Source: a virus. Taken from it: 37,386 bases of DNA. How positions within the stretch are numbered: the stretch's first letter is position 1; each line of letters starts with the position of its first letter. Below, piece after piece: positions 20,500 through 28,332 of this stretch. The DNA lies in the IMG/VR virus record IMGVR_UViG_3300042881_003046, positions 1 through 37,386 of that record; one strand, 5' to 3'. Under the pieces are notes generated by a model. That model was not told the DNA's origin and made no database searches. It worked only from the letters and a program-made list of their open reading frames with translations. The translations under genes and the position numbers were made by a program.

Positions 20500-21119
20500 C
20501 AGAAGAACTCCTCTGCCGTCAACCGCTGGAAGTCATACACGCCGCCCGGCGACACGGCCCAGTTGACTGCGCTGTCACTCAGCCGCATCGCCGAAACTGG
20601 AAAATGAATTTGCACCACAGCGTTGTCAGCCGGTGGGCCGCGCAGCGGGGTTGCCAGCGTTGCAGCCGCCTGCCCGCTGCCGTTAGCAACCAACGCGCTG
20701 CGCAACACGATTAGCTGCCGGTCGTCGGTCGTGATCGGAACAGAGATCATCGCGCCGGCAGGGAGGTTCGTGACGCTGGCTTGCAGGCCATCCAGATTAA
20801 GCGTCTGGCCAAGCTGATTGGCACCATTGACCAGGCACGTCACCGGCACCGGAGCGACGGCCTGCGCGGCTTCCACGGCTTCCAGGCGGAACCCATCACC
20901 GGGCTGCGCCATATCAGCCAGGAACTCGCGCAAGAGGTTCAGCGCGCTTACGCTGTTCGTCGGCACGAAATCCAGATCGCACGTCCACCTTGCGCTCGGC
21001 CCAATGCGCAGTTCGCGCGTCTTGCCGGTGAACTCGCTGCGGTTGCGGACAACGCCGCCCGATTGCCGCCAGTTGACGGCGCGCAGGGGGATGCCAGCGG
21101 GAAAGTCGATAATTGCCAT
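20499..21119 (-). CDS. Distal tail (Dit-like) protein
   Basis: A 206-residue beta-rich protein directly after the tape measure gene. It starts AIIDFPAGIPLRAVNWRQSGGVVRNRSEFTG written in segments (IPLRAVNWRQSGG, then RSEFTGKTRELRIGPSARW), has MAQPGDGFRLEA (about 91-102) and ends SPGGVYDFQRLTAEEFF. Position after the tape measure is where distal tail or GTA gp11/gp12-type proteins lie; it would cap the tube and join the tip. The exact family is uncertain. Confidence 0.6.
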   Translation of the reverse strand: MAIIDFPAGIPLRAVNWRQSGGVVRNRSEFTGKTRELRIGPSARWTCDLDFVPTNSVSALNLLREFLADMAQPGDGFRLEAVEAAQAVAPVPVTCLVNGANQLGQTLNLDGLQASVTNLPAGAMISVPITTDDRQLIVLRSALVANGSGQAAATLATPLRGPPADNAVVQIHFPVSAMRLSDSAVNWAVSPGGVYDFQRLTAEEFF

Positions 21120-21120
21120 T

Positions 21121-22977
21121 TTACACCCCCGCCGACATGGGCATCCGCTGCCGCGTGGACTTGCGGAGCGTCTCTTGTGCTGCCGCCTGTGCGCCTTGCG
21201 CCACCGTGGTGATGAACAGCGGCGACGGATTGACCGTCACGTTGACCGACTGCTGCCCGCCGCCGCCCTGCCCGCTCGGTACGCGCGGCATGATGTAGCC
21301 AGAGGTTGATGGCACAAACAATTCAGGGCGGTTTTCGCCAACAACATATGCGCGGCCTGGCATCACGCTGCCGCCCGTTGCACGCCCGCCGCCAAAAAGA
21401 CTGGTAACCGCGCTAATGCTTTCGCCAAAGCTGACACCGCGCTTTCCACCTGACAGCAAATTAAGCAGTCCAGACGAAATCAACTCAGACGCAGCTGCCT
21501 TGATGCTGTTTAATAGCGCGTCACCCAGGCTCTGGCCGTTTAAAATAGCCTGTGCCAAACCGCTCGAAAGGCTGTTGGTAAAATCATCAGCCAACTTAAT
21601 TTGTTCTTGGCCAATAATATTAATTTCAAAATCGTAAGATTGCAAATCGCTAAGTGTAGACGCAATGCCTTGCAACGCTTGGTTGGTCACTTCAATTTTA
21701 GCTGGCGTGCCGGCATCAAGCAATTGCCGCAGTTCAAAGCCGCTCTCCATGTTGGCGGGTGTAAAGTCTTTGGCAGCTTTGCCTTTTTTCTTTTTGTCGG
21801 AAGATGCAGCTTTTGGCAAAGGCGATTTACCAAACCGGCCACGCTGGTTGAGCGGAAAGCGCCCAACAATATCAAGCATGTAATCTTCTTTTTCAAAACG
21901 GGTCAGCGTTTCAAGCGCCTCTCGTTCTTCTTGGCGCGTTCGTCCAATTACAGCCGCACCGCCGCCAATCAAATTGCCACGCTCACGGGCGCGTTCGGCA
22001 GCAATCCGCGCCAGCTTTGCGTCATTGGCTTGACGCGCCAAACGGTCACGCATTCCAGTCGCCGTGCCGGATGCCGCCGCTTCGTCAAGGCTTACGGTCA
22101 TCATCGCGCCAACGCCTTCGCTTTTGCGGATGTTGGCCAAGCCGCGCGAAACGCGCTCTAGATATTCAAAGCTTTTGGCGGCCTTGTCCAACTGGCCCAT
22201 AAAGAAATCATTGAAGCCCAGCGCCCCCAGAGCCGTCGCCAGCCGGCTTGCCGCGTCCCCTAGGTTCGACAGCTTACCGTCAATGGTGTCCATCTGCTTG
22301 GCCATACTGCCAGCAAACACGCCGCTTTCATCGCCCAGCCCGCGCAAATATGCGGTGATCGCCTGTGCCGTGTTCTGAACGGTTGTCGTTACACCTTGGA
22401 ACGTGAACTTTACCTTGTCGCCTTCCTTGCTGGCCTTGATGCCAAACTCTTTGAGACGCTCGAACTCGCCAGTTGCCGCATCGGCAACCGCTTCGATGAA
22501 CTGCATGATGTCCTTGCCCATAGCGGCGCTGGTGTTCCCAAACGAACGCAGCGCCTCGGTAGAGGGATCAAGACCAAGGTTCTTTAGCTTGATGTAAGCC
22601 TCAGTCACCTGGCCCAGCGTGAACGGGGTTTCAGCGGCAAACGACTGCAACTCTGACATGGCACTTGCCGCGCTGCCGGCGCTGCCCGTGGCAACTTCCA
22701 GCATGGCAGACAGCCGCTGCATGTCGGCATTGGCGCGCACCATAAACGATGCCGCCTGGCCAACGGACAACAGCCCCGCCGCAAACCCGGCAAGACGAGC
22801 CGTGGCTGCGTTGGCTGAATTGCCCATCCCGGCAAAACCGGCGTCAATCTTTTGGAGCTTGGCCGCGCCCTTGTCCGCAAACCCATCAATATCGTTGCGG
22901 GCTTTAGCCACTTCCTGCCGCAACAGCGTGGCACTGGCGTCGATCTGCAAAAGCAGGCGCTGCACATCTTCAGCCAT
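21121..22977 (-). CDS. Tail tape measure protein
   Basis: A 618-residue protein. The N-terminus is helical (VQRLLLQIDASATLLRQEVA), followed by the tape-measure N-domain signature FAAETPFTLGQVTEAYIKLKNLGLDPS (in parts: SFAAETPFTLGQV, LKNLGLDP, about 112-136). The middle is charged and helical with a Lys-rich spot (DKKKKGKAAKDF), then LAQAILNGQSLGDALLNSIK, and a C-terminal part with RATGGSVMPGRAYVVGENRPELF (GGxVxxGxxYxVGExGPE motif, about 534-556). By the usual 0.15 nm per residue the tail would be about 93 nm long. This length is a rough estimate. Confidence 0.9.
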   Translation of the reverse strand: MAEDVQRLLLQIDASATLLRQEVAKARNDIDGFADKGAAKLQKIDAGFAGMGNSANAATARLAGFAAGLLSVGQAASFMVRANADMQRLSAMLEVATGSAGSAASAMSELQSFAAETPFTLGQVTEAYIKLKNLGLDPSTEALRSFGNTSAAMGKDIMQFIEAVADAATGEFERLKEFGIKASKEGDKVKFTFQGVTTTVQNTAQAITAYLRGLGDESGVFAGSMAKQMDTIDGKLSNLGDAASRLATALGALGFNDFFMGQLDKAAKSFEYLERVSRGLANIRKSEGVGAMMTVSLDEAAASGTATGMRDRLARQANDAKLARIAAERARERGNLIGGGAAVIGRTRQEEREALETLTRFEKEDYMLDIVGRFPLNQRGRFGKSPLPKAASSDKKKKGKAAKDFTPANMESGFELRQLLDAGTPAKIEVTNQALQGIASTLSDLQSYDFEINIIGQEQIKLADDFTNSLSSGLAQAILNGQSLGDALLNSIKAAASELISSGLLNLLSGGKRGVSFGESISAVTSLFGGGRATGGSVMPGRAYVVGENRPELFVPSTSGYIMPRVPSGQGGGGQQSVNVTVNPSPLFITTVAQGAQAAAQETLRKSTRQRMPMSAGV

Positions 22978-22980
22978 GCA

Positions 22981-23094
22981 TCACCTCGGTGCGTTGATTT
23001 CTTTATGGATTTCCAGCGCGGCCCACGCCTCATGCGGGGTGGCCTGCCAGAAAGACGACGGAGGCAGATGAAACACTGCCGTCCAGATGCCCAT
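22981..23094 (-). CDS. Tail assembly chaperone, GTA gp10a-like (Phage_TAC_6-like)
   Basis: A 37-residue protein, MGIWTAVFHLPPSSFWQATP then HEAWAALEIHKEINAPR. The FW-x-x-TP-x-E pattern matches the small chaperones next to the tape measure gene in GTA-like clusters (DUF2376). Its ATG at 23094 shares a base with the upstream chaperone stop (TGATG), so the two proteins are made by coupling. Many other phages make the second chaperone by frameshifting instead. The frame is open for longer upstream, but that part is not similar to anything. Confidence 0.7.
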   Translation of the reverse strand: MGIWTAVFHLPPSSFWQATPHEAWAALEIHKEINAPR

Positions 23095-23510
23095 CAGCCG
23101 GCGGCGGGGGTCGCCGTTTCCGTCACCGGCTTCCACTCCCCCGATGCCGTCACGCCGCCGGTTGCGGCTGCCATCAGCACAATGGCGCAACGCTCAGTGG
23201 CCTGCACCAGCCCGTGTTCGTGGATCAGCCGCGCCACCTTTTCAGGCCGCGCGCCAGTTGCCGACCGCGCTTCGGGCTGGTCGTTGCCGTTTGCCGCCTG
23301 CTGCTTGCCCCATGCGCGGATGCACTCAGTCACGATGATGGCGGCGTTTTTCAGGCTTAGTTCGCCCTGTGCCGCCAGATTGACCAGCGCCACCACACCG
23401 CGCCCGGTCGCCGTCTCAATCGCCTCAATGGCTTCATAAGACGGGCGCATCACATAGGTGGCGTCCAGATCAATCGTGACCTCGCCGCGTGTGTTGGCTT
23501 CACTCATCAA
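23094..23510 (-). CDS. Tail assembly chaperone, GTA gp10-like (Phage_TAC_11-like)
   Basis: A 138-residue protein with EVTIDLDATYVMRPSYEAIEA (in parts: VTIDLDATYVMRPSY, then EAIETATGRGVVALV), the pattern of the GTA gp10 chaperone family, followed by NAAIIVTECIRAWG and KVARLIHEHGLVQA. It would bind the tape measure protein before tube polymerisation. It overlaps the upstream 86-residue gene by 11 bases and the small chaperone by one. Met1 and Met2 are equivalent starts. Confidence 0.75.
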   Translation of the reverse strand: MMSEANTRGEVTIDLDATYVMRPSYEAIEAIETATGRGVVALVNLAAQGELSLKNAAIIVTECIRAWGKQQAANGNDQPEARSATGARPEKVARLIHEHGLVQATERCAIVLMAAATGGVTASGEWKPVTETATPAAG

Positions 23511-23760
23511 TCACCGTTTCGTTTGTTGCGATTGCATCAAGCAGCGCCGCGCGCCACGACCATTCGCCCGCCTCTGCCGCCATTGCGCTGGCCAGTTCAG
23601 GAACGGTGGCCTTGTGACGAAGCAGCGGCGCAGCGATTGCGGCCATGACGCCAAAGCCTGGCGGCAGCGGGCCGGTCAGTGCATCGCGCGGGGTGGTGCC
23701 GATGCGATCCAGCACCGCATCGGCATAGCCTGAAGGCGCGCGGCCCAGCTTATCAATCAC
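23500..23760 (-). CDS. Hypothetical tail-region protein, 86 aa
   Basis: A small mostly helical protein between the tail tube and the chaperone: SGYADAVLDRIGTTPRD, then LPPGFGVMAAIAAPLLRHKA and EWSWRAALLDAIATN. It starts three bases after the tail-tube stop and overlaps the chaperone start by 11 bases. I do not recognise the family. The position would suit a third chaperone-like or tail-assembly factor. Confidence 0.65.
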   Translation of the reverse strand: MIDKLGRAPSGYADAVLDRIGTTPRDALTGPLPPGFGVMAAIAAPLLRHKATVPELASAMAAEAGEWSWRAALLDAIATNETVIDE

Positions 23761-23763
23761 TGG

Positions 23764-24180
23764 TTAGACCAGCAGATCGGTGGACGGCGCAGCGACAGGC
23801 GTGAACGCAACATTGACGGTGTTCACGTCATTCAGCGGGCTGCCGGTGTTCATCGACGCAACGCGCATGGAGCAGGCAAAAACCACCGTAGGCGTGCCGA
23901 CTTTGACCACCTGAATGACAGTGGCCGCACCGCTGGCAAAGATCGTTTCAAGGCGCGTGTGGCCTGCCGCATCGGGCAGATCGGGGCGATACTCAAGCGA
24001 CAGGCTGTAGTTGCGCATCGCGCGCCCGGTGGTTTCAACCACCGCAGATTTGTCGATAGTGCTGAACGAGGTTTCGCCGCGATCCAGCGTAACGCTGATC
24101 TGGCCAGCAACCTCGGCAAAGGTGCCAGGCGTGGCGCTGTCAACGCGCACGCGATATTCATTTGATGAAAGTTTAGCCAT
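23764..24180 (-). CDS. Major tail (tube) protein, copy 1
   Basis: A 138-residue beta-rich tail tube protein. It starts MAKLSSNEYRVRVDS and contains RGETSFSTIDKSAVVETTGR (about 34-53), NYSLSLEYRPDLPD and ACSMRVASMNTGSPLNDVNT, ending VAFTPVAAPSTDLLV. It is about three quarters identical by eye to the gene directly upstream, with identical length and frequent identical DNA stretches. Tube proteins stack as hexameric rings around the tape measure. It is the second (3') of the two copies and has TAAGGAG before its start. Confidence 0.88.
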   Translation of the reverse strand: MAKLSSNEYRVRVDSATPGTFAEVAGQISVTLDRGETSFSTIDKSAVVETTGRAMRNYSLSLEYRPDLPDAAGHTRLETIFASGAATVIQVVKVGTPTVVFACSMRVASMNTGSPLNDVNTVNVAFTPVAAPSTDLLV

Positions 24181-24192
24181 CGCAAAAGCTCC

Positions 24193-24609
24193 TTATGCCA
24201 GCGTGTCAGTGGTGGGGGCAGCAACCGGCGTAAATGCCGCGTTGATCGTGTTCACATCGTTCAGTGGGCTGCCGGTGTTCATGCTTGCCACCCGCATGGA
24301 GCAGGCAAACACCACGTCACCCACGGCAAAAGGTGACTTGCGGACTTGAACGCCAATGGCCGCGCCGCTGGCAAAGATCGTTTCAAGGCGCGTATGACCC
24401 GCCGTGTCTGGCAGATCGGGGCGGTATTCCAGCGCAACGCTGTAGTTGCGCATCGCGCGCCCGGTGGTTTCAACCACCGCAGACTTGTCAATAGTGCTGA
24501 ACGAAGTCTCGCCGCGATCCACAGTCGTGCTGATCTGGCCAGCAACGGCGCTAAAGACCGACGCAGTGTCGATGAAAACGCAGTAATCGTTAGATGACAG
24601 CTTGGCCAT
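24193..24609 (-). CDS. Major tail (tube) protein, copy 2
   Basis: A 138-residue protein and a tandem paralogue of the gene at 23764-24180. The central part (ISTTVDRGETSFSTIDKSAV, YRPDLPDTAGHTRLETIFAS) and the C-terminal part (ACSMRVASMNTGSPLNDVNT) are nearly identical, while residues 8-25 and 88-97 differ. Both have a strong ribosome-binding site (AAGGAG) at the same distance, so both should be made in quantity. One could form the tube and the other a minor or terminal ring, or both could mix. The family call is by pattern and position. Confidence 0.88.
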   Translation of the reverse strand: MAKLSSNDYCVFIDTASVFSAVAGQISTTVDRGETSFSTIDKSAVVETTGRAMRNYSVALEYRPDLPDTAGHTRLETIFASGAAIGVQVRKSPFAVGDVVFACSMRVASMNTGSPLNDVNTINAAFTPVAAPTTDTLA

Positions 24610-24621
24610 AGATGCCGCTCC

Positions 24622-25035
24622 TTAAAGAATAATCAGATCAAAGATTTGCCGACCAACATGCACAAGGTTGGCATCGGTCACTTCTTCACCAACGCCGCTT
24701 GCTTGCAGCCTGCACTCGGACACGGAAAACCCGGCAACTGTCAGCTTGTGGCCTTCTAGAAGGTTGAACACCCTGCCCACGATGGCCTGCGCGCTGGGCT
24801 TGCTGCGGCCACGGTAGATCGTAACGATGCTCACACTGGCGCGGCGCGGGGTGGCGTCTTTGCTTTCAGCCGCCTGCAAATCAACGCCATCGACAACCAC
24901 GATTGCCGGCAGCACCTCATCGGGCGCACGCTGGTAAACCGGCACCGCAAGCGTCACGCCGCCTTCGGTGTATGTGATGCCGGCCAGGCGTGCGAAAACC
25001 GCCGCAGCGATTGCGGCAGTTGGATCGTTTGCCAT
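24622..25035 (-). CDS. Tail terminator-like protein (DUF3168-like)
   Basis: A 137-residue protein starting MANDPTAAIAAAVFARLAG (start at 25035, five bases after the upstream stop at 25040). It has VPVYQRAPDEVLPAIVVVDG (about 29-48), SIVTIYRGRSKPSAQAIVGR, and EVTDANLVHVGRQIFDLIIL at the end. This is the arrangement of DUF3168/tail-completion proteins that close the tail tube at the head end. It lies between the HK97 gp10-like protein and the tube genes, the normal place. Confidence 0.78.
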   Translation of the reverse strand: MANDPTAAIAAAVFARLAGITYTEGGVTLAVPVYQRAPDEVLPAIVVVDGVDLQAAESKDATPRRASVSIVTIYRGRSKPSAQAIVGRVFNLLEGHKLTVAGFSVSECRLQASGVGEEVTDANLVHVGRQIFDLIIL

Positions 25036-25039
25036 GTGA

Positions 25040-25525
25040 TCAGCTCCCTGCGGAAAGCCGCTTAATTGCCTTGGCCAAGATGCCCCGCAGATCGTCGCCA
25101 AGGGTGCGCTGCATAAACTGAACCGCTCGGCCTCTGACGAAATCGTATCGGTTGGCGCTGATAGCCTTCACGCGAATGATGTATTGAGCCGTCCCGCCTG
25201 ATACGGGCCGCCGCCGCTTTACCGTGGCCGACTGTGCCTTGCGCCCGTATTCAAGAATGCGCGCATAGAAAAACTTCTTTTGCACCGTCTTGGTTAGCAG
25301 GCCGATACGAAGGCGCAGTGTCTTGGGGTAAATCTTGTAATTCAGTGCTGCCCGCAACTTGCCTGTGCGGCTTGGCACTTCACTGCGCGCTTGAGCCAGG
25401 ATAGCCGGCGCGTGCCGTTGATACGCAGCCAAAACCTCTTGCTGCGCTTGCGGCCCGATGCCCGTTAAAAGCCGCCTCACCCGCATTCTATCTCGCGTGG
25501 CAAACTGGCTTTTGCTCCGTGCCAT
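25040..25525 (-). CDS. HK97 gp10-like neck/tail-completion protein
   Basis: A 161-residue basic protein. Its N-terminus (SKSQFATRDRMRVRRLLTGI) is followed by HAPAILAQARSEVPSRTGKL (about 39-58), where the SxTGxL pattern is typical of HK97 gp10 family proteins, then YARILEYGRKA (about 87-97), another hallmark. It joins head completion to the tail. It overlaps the head-tail adaptor stop by one base and is followed four bases later by the tail terminator gene. Confidence 0.82.
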   Translation of the reverse strand: MARSKSQFATRDRMRVRRLLTGIGPQAQQEVLAAYQRHAPAILAQARSEVPSRTGKLRAALNYKIYPKTLRLRIGLLTKTVQKKFFYARILEYGRKAQSATVKRRRPVSGGTAQYIIRVKAISANRYDFVRGRAVQFMQRTLGDDLRGILAKAIKRLSAGS

Positions 25526-25866
25526 TAGGTCGGCACGCCTGCGGTCACAAACGCCACTAGCTCATGCCGCCGCCCGTCTGGATCGGCGATGCTATCAATC
25601 CGCAAATCAACCGCATCGCCGTCAGAGCGCAGCCACACTAGCCGGCAATCAACAGGCACGTCTGCACGGTAGCGCATACGGAGCTTAAACCGCTGCTGCC
25701 CGATTGAGATTAGCCCGCCTTCCAAATCTTTGCCGCCGCCCGTTGGCATCAGTTCCCCAAACACCGTGGCAACGGTTGCCCAGGTCGTCACCTGACCGCC
25801 CGCGCCGTCGCTGGTGTGTGCGGGGCGATCAATCCGCATGCGGTCGCGCAGCCTACCGATACGCAT
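25525..25866 (-). CDS. Head-tail adaptor (SPP1 gp16/Phage_H_T_join-like)
   Basis: A 113-residue beta-barrel protein with the typical start RIGRLRDRMRIDRPAHTSDG then AGGQVTTWATVATVFGELMP (about 22-41), LRMRYRADVPVDCRL and DLRIDSIADPDGRRHEL. These are the hallmarks of the head-tail joining family that sits under the connector ring and closes it until the tail is attached. It overlaps the neighbouring genes by one base on each side. Confidence 0.88.
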   Translation of the reverse strand: MRIGRLRDRMRIDRPAHTSDGAGGQVTTWATVATVFGELMPTGGGKDLEGGLISIGQQRFKLRMRYRADVPVDCRLVWLRSDGDAVDLRIDSIADPDGRRHELVAFVTAGVPT

Positions 25867-26765
25867 CAGGCCACCATCAAAACGCGATAGGCGCTGATCA
25901 GGGCGTCATAAGCCAGCGGCACATCAACCGGCGTGCTGTCGCTGGTCACGGCCTCACGGTGTTCATACCAGTGGCCGATCAGCAGCAGCGCGGCATGACG
26001 CAGCGAGGCCGGCACCGCGTCATTGCTTGCATAGCCGGCCTGATACGTCACCCGCACCGTGCCGATGCCAAGCTCTACCGCAGGCCACGTCACAGCGTTG
26101 GCCGGCACAATCCACGATGCGCCGGCAAAGCTACGCGACCGATACTGATTGGCCGCCAGCACCTGTTCAGCACCAGCTTCGTCGTCATAGGCAACGGTCG
26201 TCACCGACACCACCGGCCCGCGCCACAACGGCAGGCGCTGGCGGCCATTGATTGACCAGCCCTCAAACGCCACGCTCACCGCGCGCTGGCGCAGCACCAG
26301 CCCGGTGTCGCGTTCGATCATGTCAGCAGCCGCGCGGATCAGGCCAACAATGTGGTCATTCTCGCTGTCGTCCACCACGCGCAGATGCGCCTTGGCTTCT
26401 GCCAGGGTCAGCGGCGCATTGAGCGAATCTGACTGCGCCACCCGCACCAGAACAGACCGCTGAAACGTGCGCGCTGGGCTGGCGTTGGTGGTCACCGTCG
26501 CGGTGACGACAGCCAGCACACCCGCCGCAAACGCTGCGTTGCTCGGCTGCGCACAAGTCAGCCAGAACCGCACCGACTTGGACACGGCGATAGGTGCATA
26601 AGCGCCTGAACCCAGCGCCAAGCCCACGCCCGTGCTGGTCGCGTCGATTGTCACCGATTGCAGCGCAACGGTTTCGTTCGTGTCAAGCAGATCGTCAAAA
26701 GCGATCACATAATCCGCCACATCGGACGGGTCATGCATACCAGCGAACAGCGGTGCCTCACTCAT
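25866..26765 (-). CDS. Head-tail connector (gp6/phiE125 gp8-like) with N-terminal extra domain
   Basis: A 299-residue protein of two parts. Residues 115-299 (LTLAEAKAHLRVVDDSENDH, LIRAAADMIERDTGLVLRQR, GIGTVRVTYQAGYASND, LRHAALLLIGHWYEHREAV) are the connector family that stacks on the portal. Residues 1-110 (VIAFDDLLDTNETVALQSVT, then a stretch ending FQRSVLVRV) look like a separate beta-sandwich domain that in other phages, as I recall, is encoded as an independent gene of about 110 codons. Fusion of the two appears to be natural here, as no stop or start intervenes. Confidence 0.8.
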   Translation of the reverse strand: MSEAPLFAGMHDPSDVADYVIAFDDLLDTNETVALQSVTIDATSTGVGLALGSGAYAPIAVSKSVRFWLTCAQPSNAAFAAGVLAVVTATVTTNASPARTFQRSVLVRVAQSDSLNAPLTLAEAKAHLRVVDDSENDHIVGLIRAAADMIERDTGLVLRQRAVSVAFEGWSINGRQRLPLWRGPVVSVTTVAYDDEAGAEQVLAANQYRSRSFAGASWIVPANAVTWPAVELGIGTVRVTYQAGYASNDAVPASLRHAALLLIGHWYEHREAVTSDSTPVDVPLAYDALISAYRVLMVA

Positions 26766-28150
26766 GCGTTCGCCTCCCGTTTTCTACCTTGCAAATTCAA
26801 CGTCCGCGATCCGCCAGCCACAGTCGCAGCCCGGTCGCCACTAGACGCCGATGCCGCACGCACAGCGCCCGCAACACCAACACCACGGCTTTGCCCGTCA
26901 ACGGTCAGCACCCTGTCGCCAGCCGGCACCAAGTCGCCGGCAACCAAGGCCGTTTGATCACCAACCAGGCCAATAGTGCCGTCATTGGCTGCAACACGCG
27001 CCAGGGCGGCAAGCGCCGCATTGCCCGCCACTAGGCCCACAACGCCCGCATTGGCCGCCAGCGTGGCGCTGGCTTGCGTAACGGTCGCGGTACCACTCAA
27101 TCCAACCGTGCCAGCACCAACCGACAGATCAGCCGGCGCTTGCAACGTCAGCGCATCGGTCAAGCCCAGCGTGCCAGCATTAGGCAGCAAGGCCGCATTG
27201 GCCGCCAAAGCTGTAGAGCCGCCCAGCAAGCCAAGCGCGCTTGGTGCCGCCGTCAGCGTTGCCGTTGCTATTAGCGCCGTAGTGCCGCCAGATAGCCCAC
27301 TAGTTCCGGCATCAACAGACAGCGCAGCATCCGCTTGCAGCGTCAGCCCATCCGTCAAGCCCAACGTGCCTGCGCTTGCCAGCAAGCCGGCATTGGCCGC
27401 CAAGGTCGCAGAGCCACCCAGCAAGCCAATTGCGCTTGATGCCGTCGCCAACGCGGCATTTGCTGTTAAGGCCGCCGTCTCGCCAGATAGCCCACTAGTT
27501 CCGGCATCAACAGACAGCGCAGCATCTGCCGCAAAGGTTGCCGCGCCAGCAGAGAGGCCCAGCGTGCTTGCGCTGGGGAACAACGCCACGCCAGACGCAA
27601 ACTGCGCATCGCCGCCCGCAATACCTAGCACGCCCCCGTTGGCCGCTAGACTTGATGCACCGCTAAAGGTTGCCGCGCCGCCGACCAGGCCAATGTTGCC
27701 TGAATCCGGCGCAATCGCTGCGACAGCGGCAAAGTTTGCCGCACCGCCAGTTAGCCCAACTGCGCCCGCTGCGCCGGTTAGCGTTGCCGCTGCCGCAAAC
27801 GCAGCATCGCCGCCAGACAGCCCAAGTGCGCCGCTGTCAGCCGCCTGAGTGGCTGCTGCCGTAAAGGTCGCAACGCCGCCAGTTAGCCCAAGCAAACCAG
27901 ACGCGGCTGTTAGTGCAGCCGCCGCCGTAAAGGCGGCAGTCCCACCCGAAAGGTCAATGCTGCCAGCGTTAGGCGTAATCGTAACCGCGCCGGCTGCCGG
28001 TGGTGCGAGGCCAACAACCGGCTGACCGGCCAGTGTGTAATCAAGCGTGTTTGACGAAGGCGAAAGTGCCTTCGCTTCCAGGTACGCGGCAGGCTGCCCT
28101 GCGCCCGTAAAATCAAGCGTTAGAACGTCACTCCGGGTCGGCAGCGGCAT
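26762..28150 (-). CDS. Repetitive Ala/Gly-rich protein of 22-residue repeats
   Basis: A 462-residue protein of unknown family. After a short N-terminal domain (SDVLTLDFTGAGQPAAYLEA, then LDYTLAGQPVVGLAPP) come about 16 repeats of 21-23 residues with consensus AALxxxAGxxGLxGGxAxFxA. Regular hydrophobic spacing and Gly turns suggest a beta-solenoid or fibrous structure. A basic C-terminal tail (GGSRTLNLQGRKREANA) closes it. Two copies share a 46-bp identical DNA stretch. It lies between a beta-helix protein and the connector and might be a head-displayed fibre; this is inference. It overlaps the connector gene by ATGA. Confidence 0.75.
   Translation of the reverse strand: MPLPTRSDVLTLDFTGAGQPAAYLEAKALSPSSNTLDYTLAGQPVVGLAPPAAGAVTITPNAGSIDLSGGTAAFTAAAALTAASGLLGLTGGVATFTAAATQAADSGALGLSGGDAAFAAAATLTGAAGAVGLTGGAANFAAVAAIAPDSGNIGLVGGAATFSGASSLAANGGVLGIAGGDAQFASGVALFPSASTLGLSAGAATFAADAALSVDAGTSGLSGETAALTANAALATASSAIGLLGGSATLAANAGLLASAGTLGLTDGLTLQADAALSVDAGTSGLSGGTTALIATATLTAAPSALGLLGGSTALAANAALLPNAGTLGLTDALTLQAPADLSVGAGTVGLSGTATVTQASATLAANAGVVGLVAGNAALAALARVAANDGTIGLVGDQTALVAGDLVPAGDRVLTVDGQSRGVGVAGAVRAASASSGDRAATVAGGSRTLNLQGRKREANA
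27286..27526. repeat. 46-bp perfect direct repeat within the repetitive gene
   Basis: 27286-27331 and 27481-27526 are identical over 46 bases, 195 bases apart. That distance equals 65 codons, or three protein repeats (22+22+21 residues), so recombination between them would add or remove three repeats in frame. The flanking bases differ, so this is a recent or conserved duplication inside an older repeat array. Confidence 0.8.
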
Positions 28151-28331
28151 CTGTCATTACCTCCGCTGCCATCTGTTCCTGCATCATCGCGTCGTAACGC
28201 GCAGCCTCGGCCTGCACTTCCTCGTCTGTCGGATCGTCTTGGAACTTAAACGTTACAGTCTGGCCGTTGATGGCTACGCGGATGCGCCACTTGCCGGCGT
28301 CGTCCTGCTCACGGTCGATGATCTCGTACAT
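28128..28331 (-). CDS. Small acidic protein, 67 aa
   Basis: A 67-residue protein: a beta-strand-rich start (MYEIIDREQDDAGKWRIRVA, then INGQTVTFKFQDDPTDEEV) and an acidic helical end (EAARYDAMMQEQMAAEVMTD). The ATG at 28331 lies one base after the stop of the large beta-helix gene. It overlaps the following repetitive gene by 23 bases. I do not recognise it. Its size and place between two candidate fibre genes suggest a chaperone or connector for them. Confidence 0.7.
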   Translation of the reverse strand: MYEIIDREQDDAGKWRIRVAINGQTVTFKFQDDPTDEEVQAEAARYDAMMQEQMAAEVMTDAAADPE

Positions 28332-28332
28332 G

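Noticed and set aside
27286-27526. CRISPR-like array in the repetitive gene
   Set aside because: The repeats are coding, of varying sequence and about 66 bases in period, with no unique spacers of constant length and no cas genes in the window.
26976-27848. Plus-strand open frame of 290 codons opposite the repeat protein
   Set aside because: It only mirrors the repeat structure of the minus-strand gene; the minus frame has coupled start and stop signals within the late operon.
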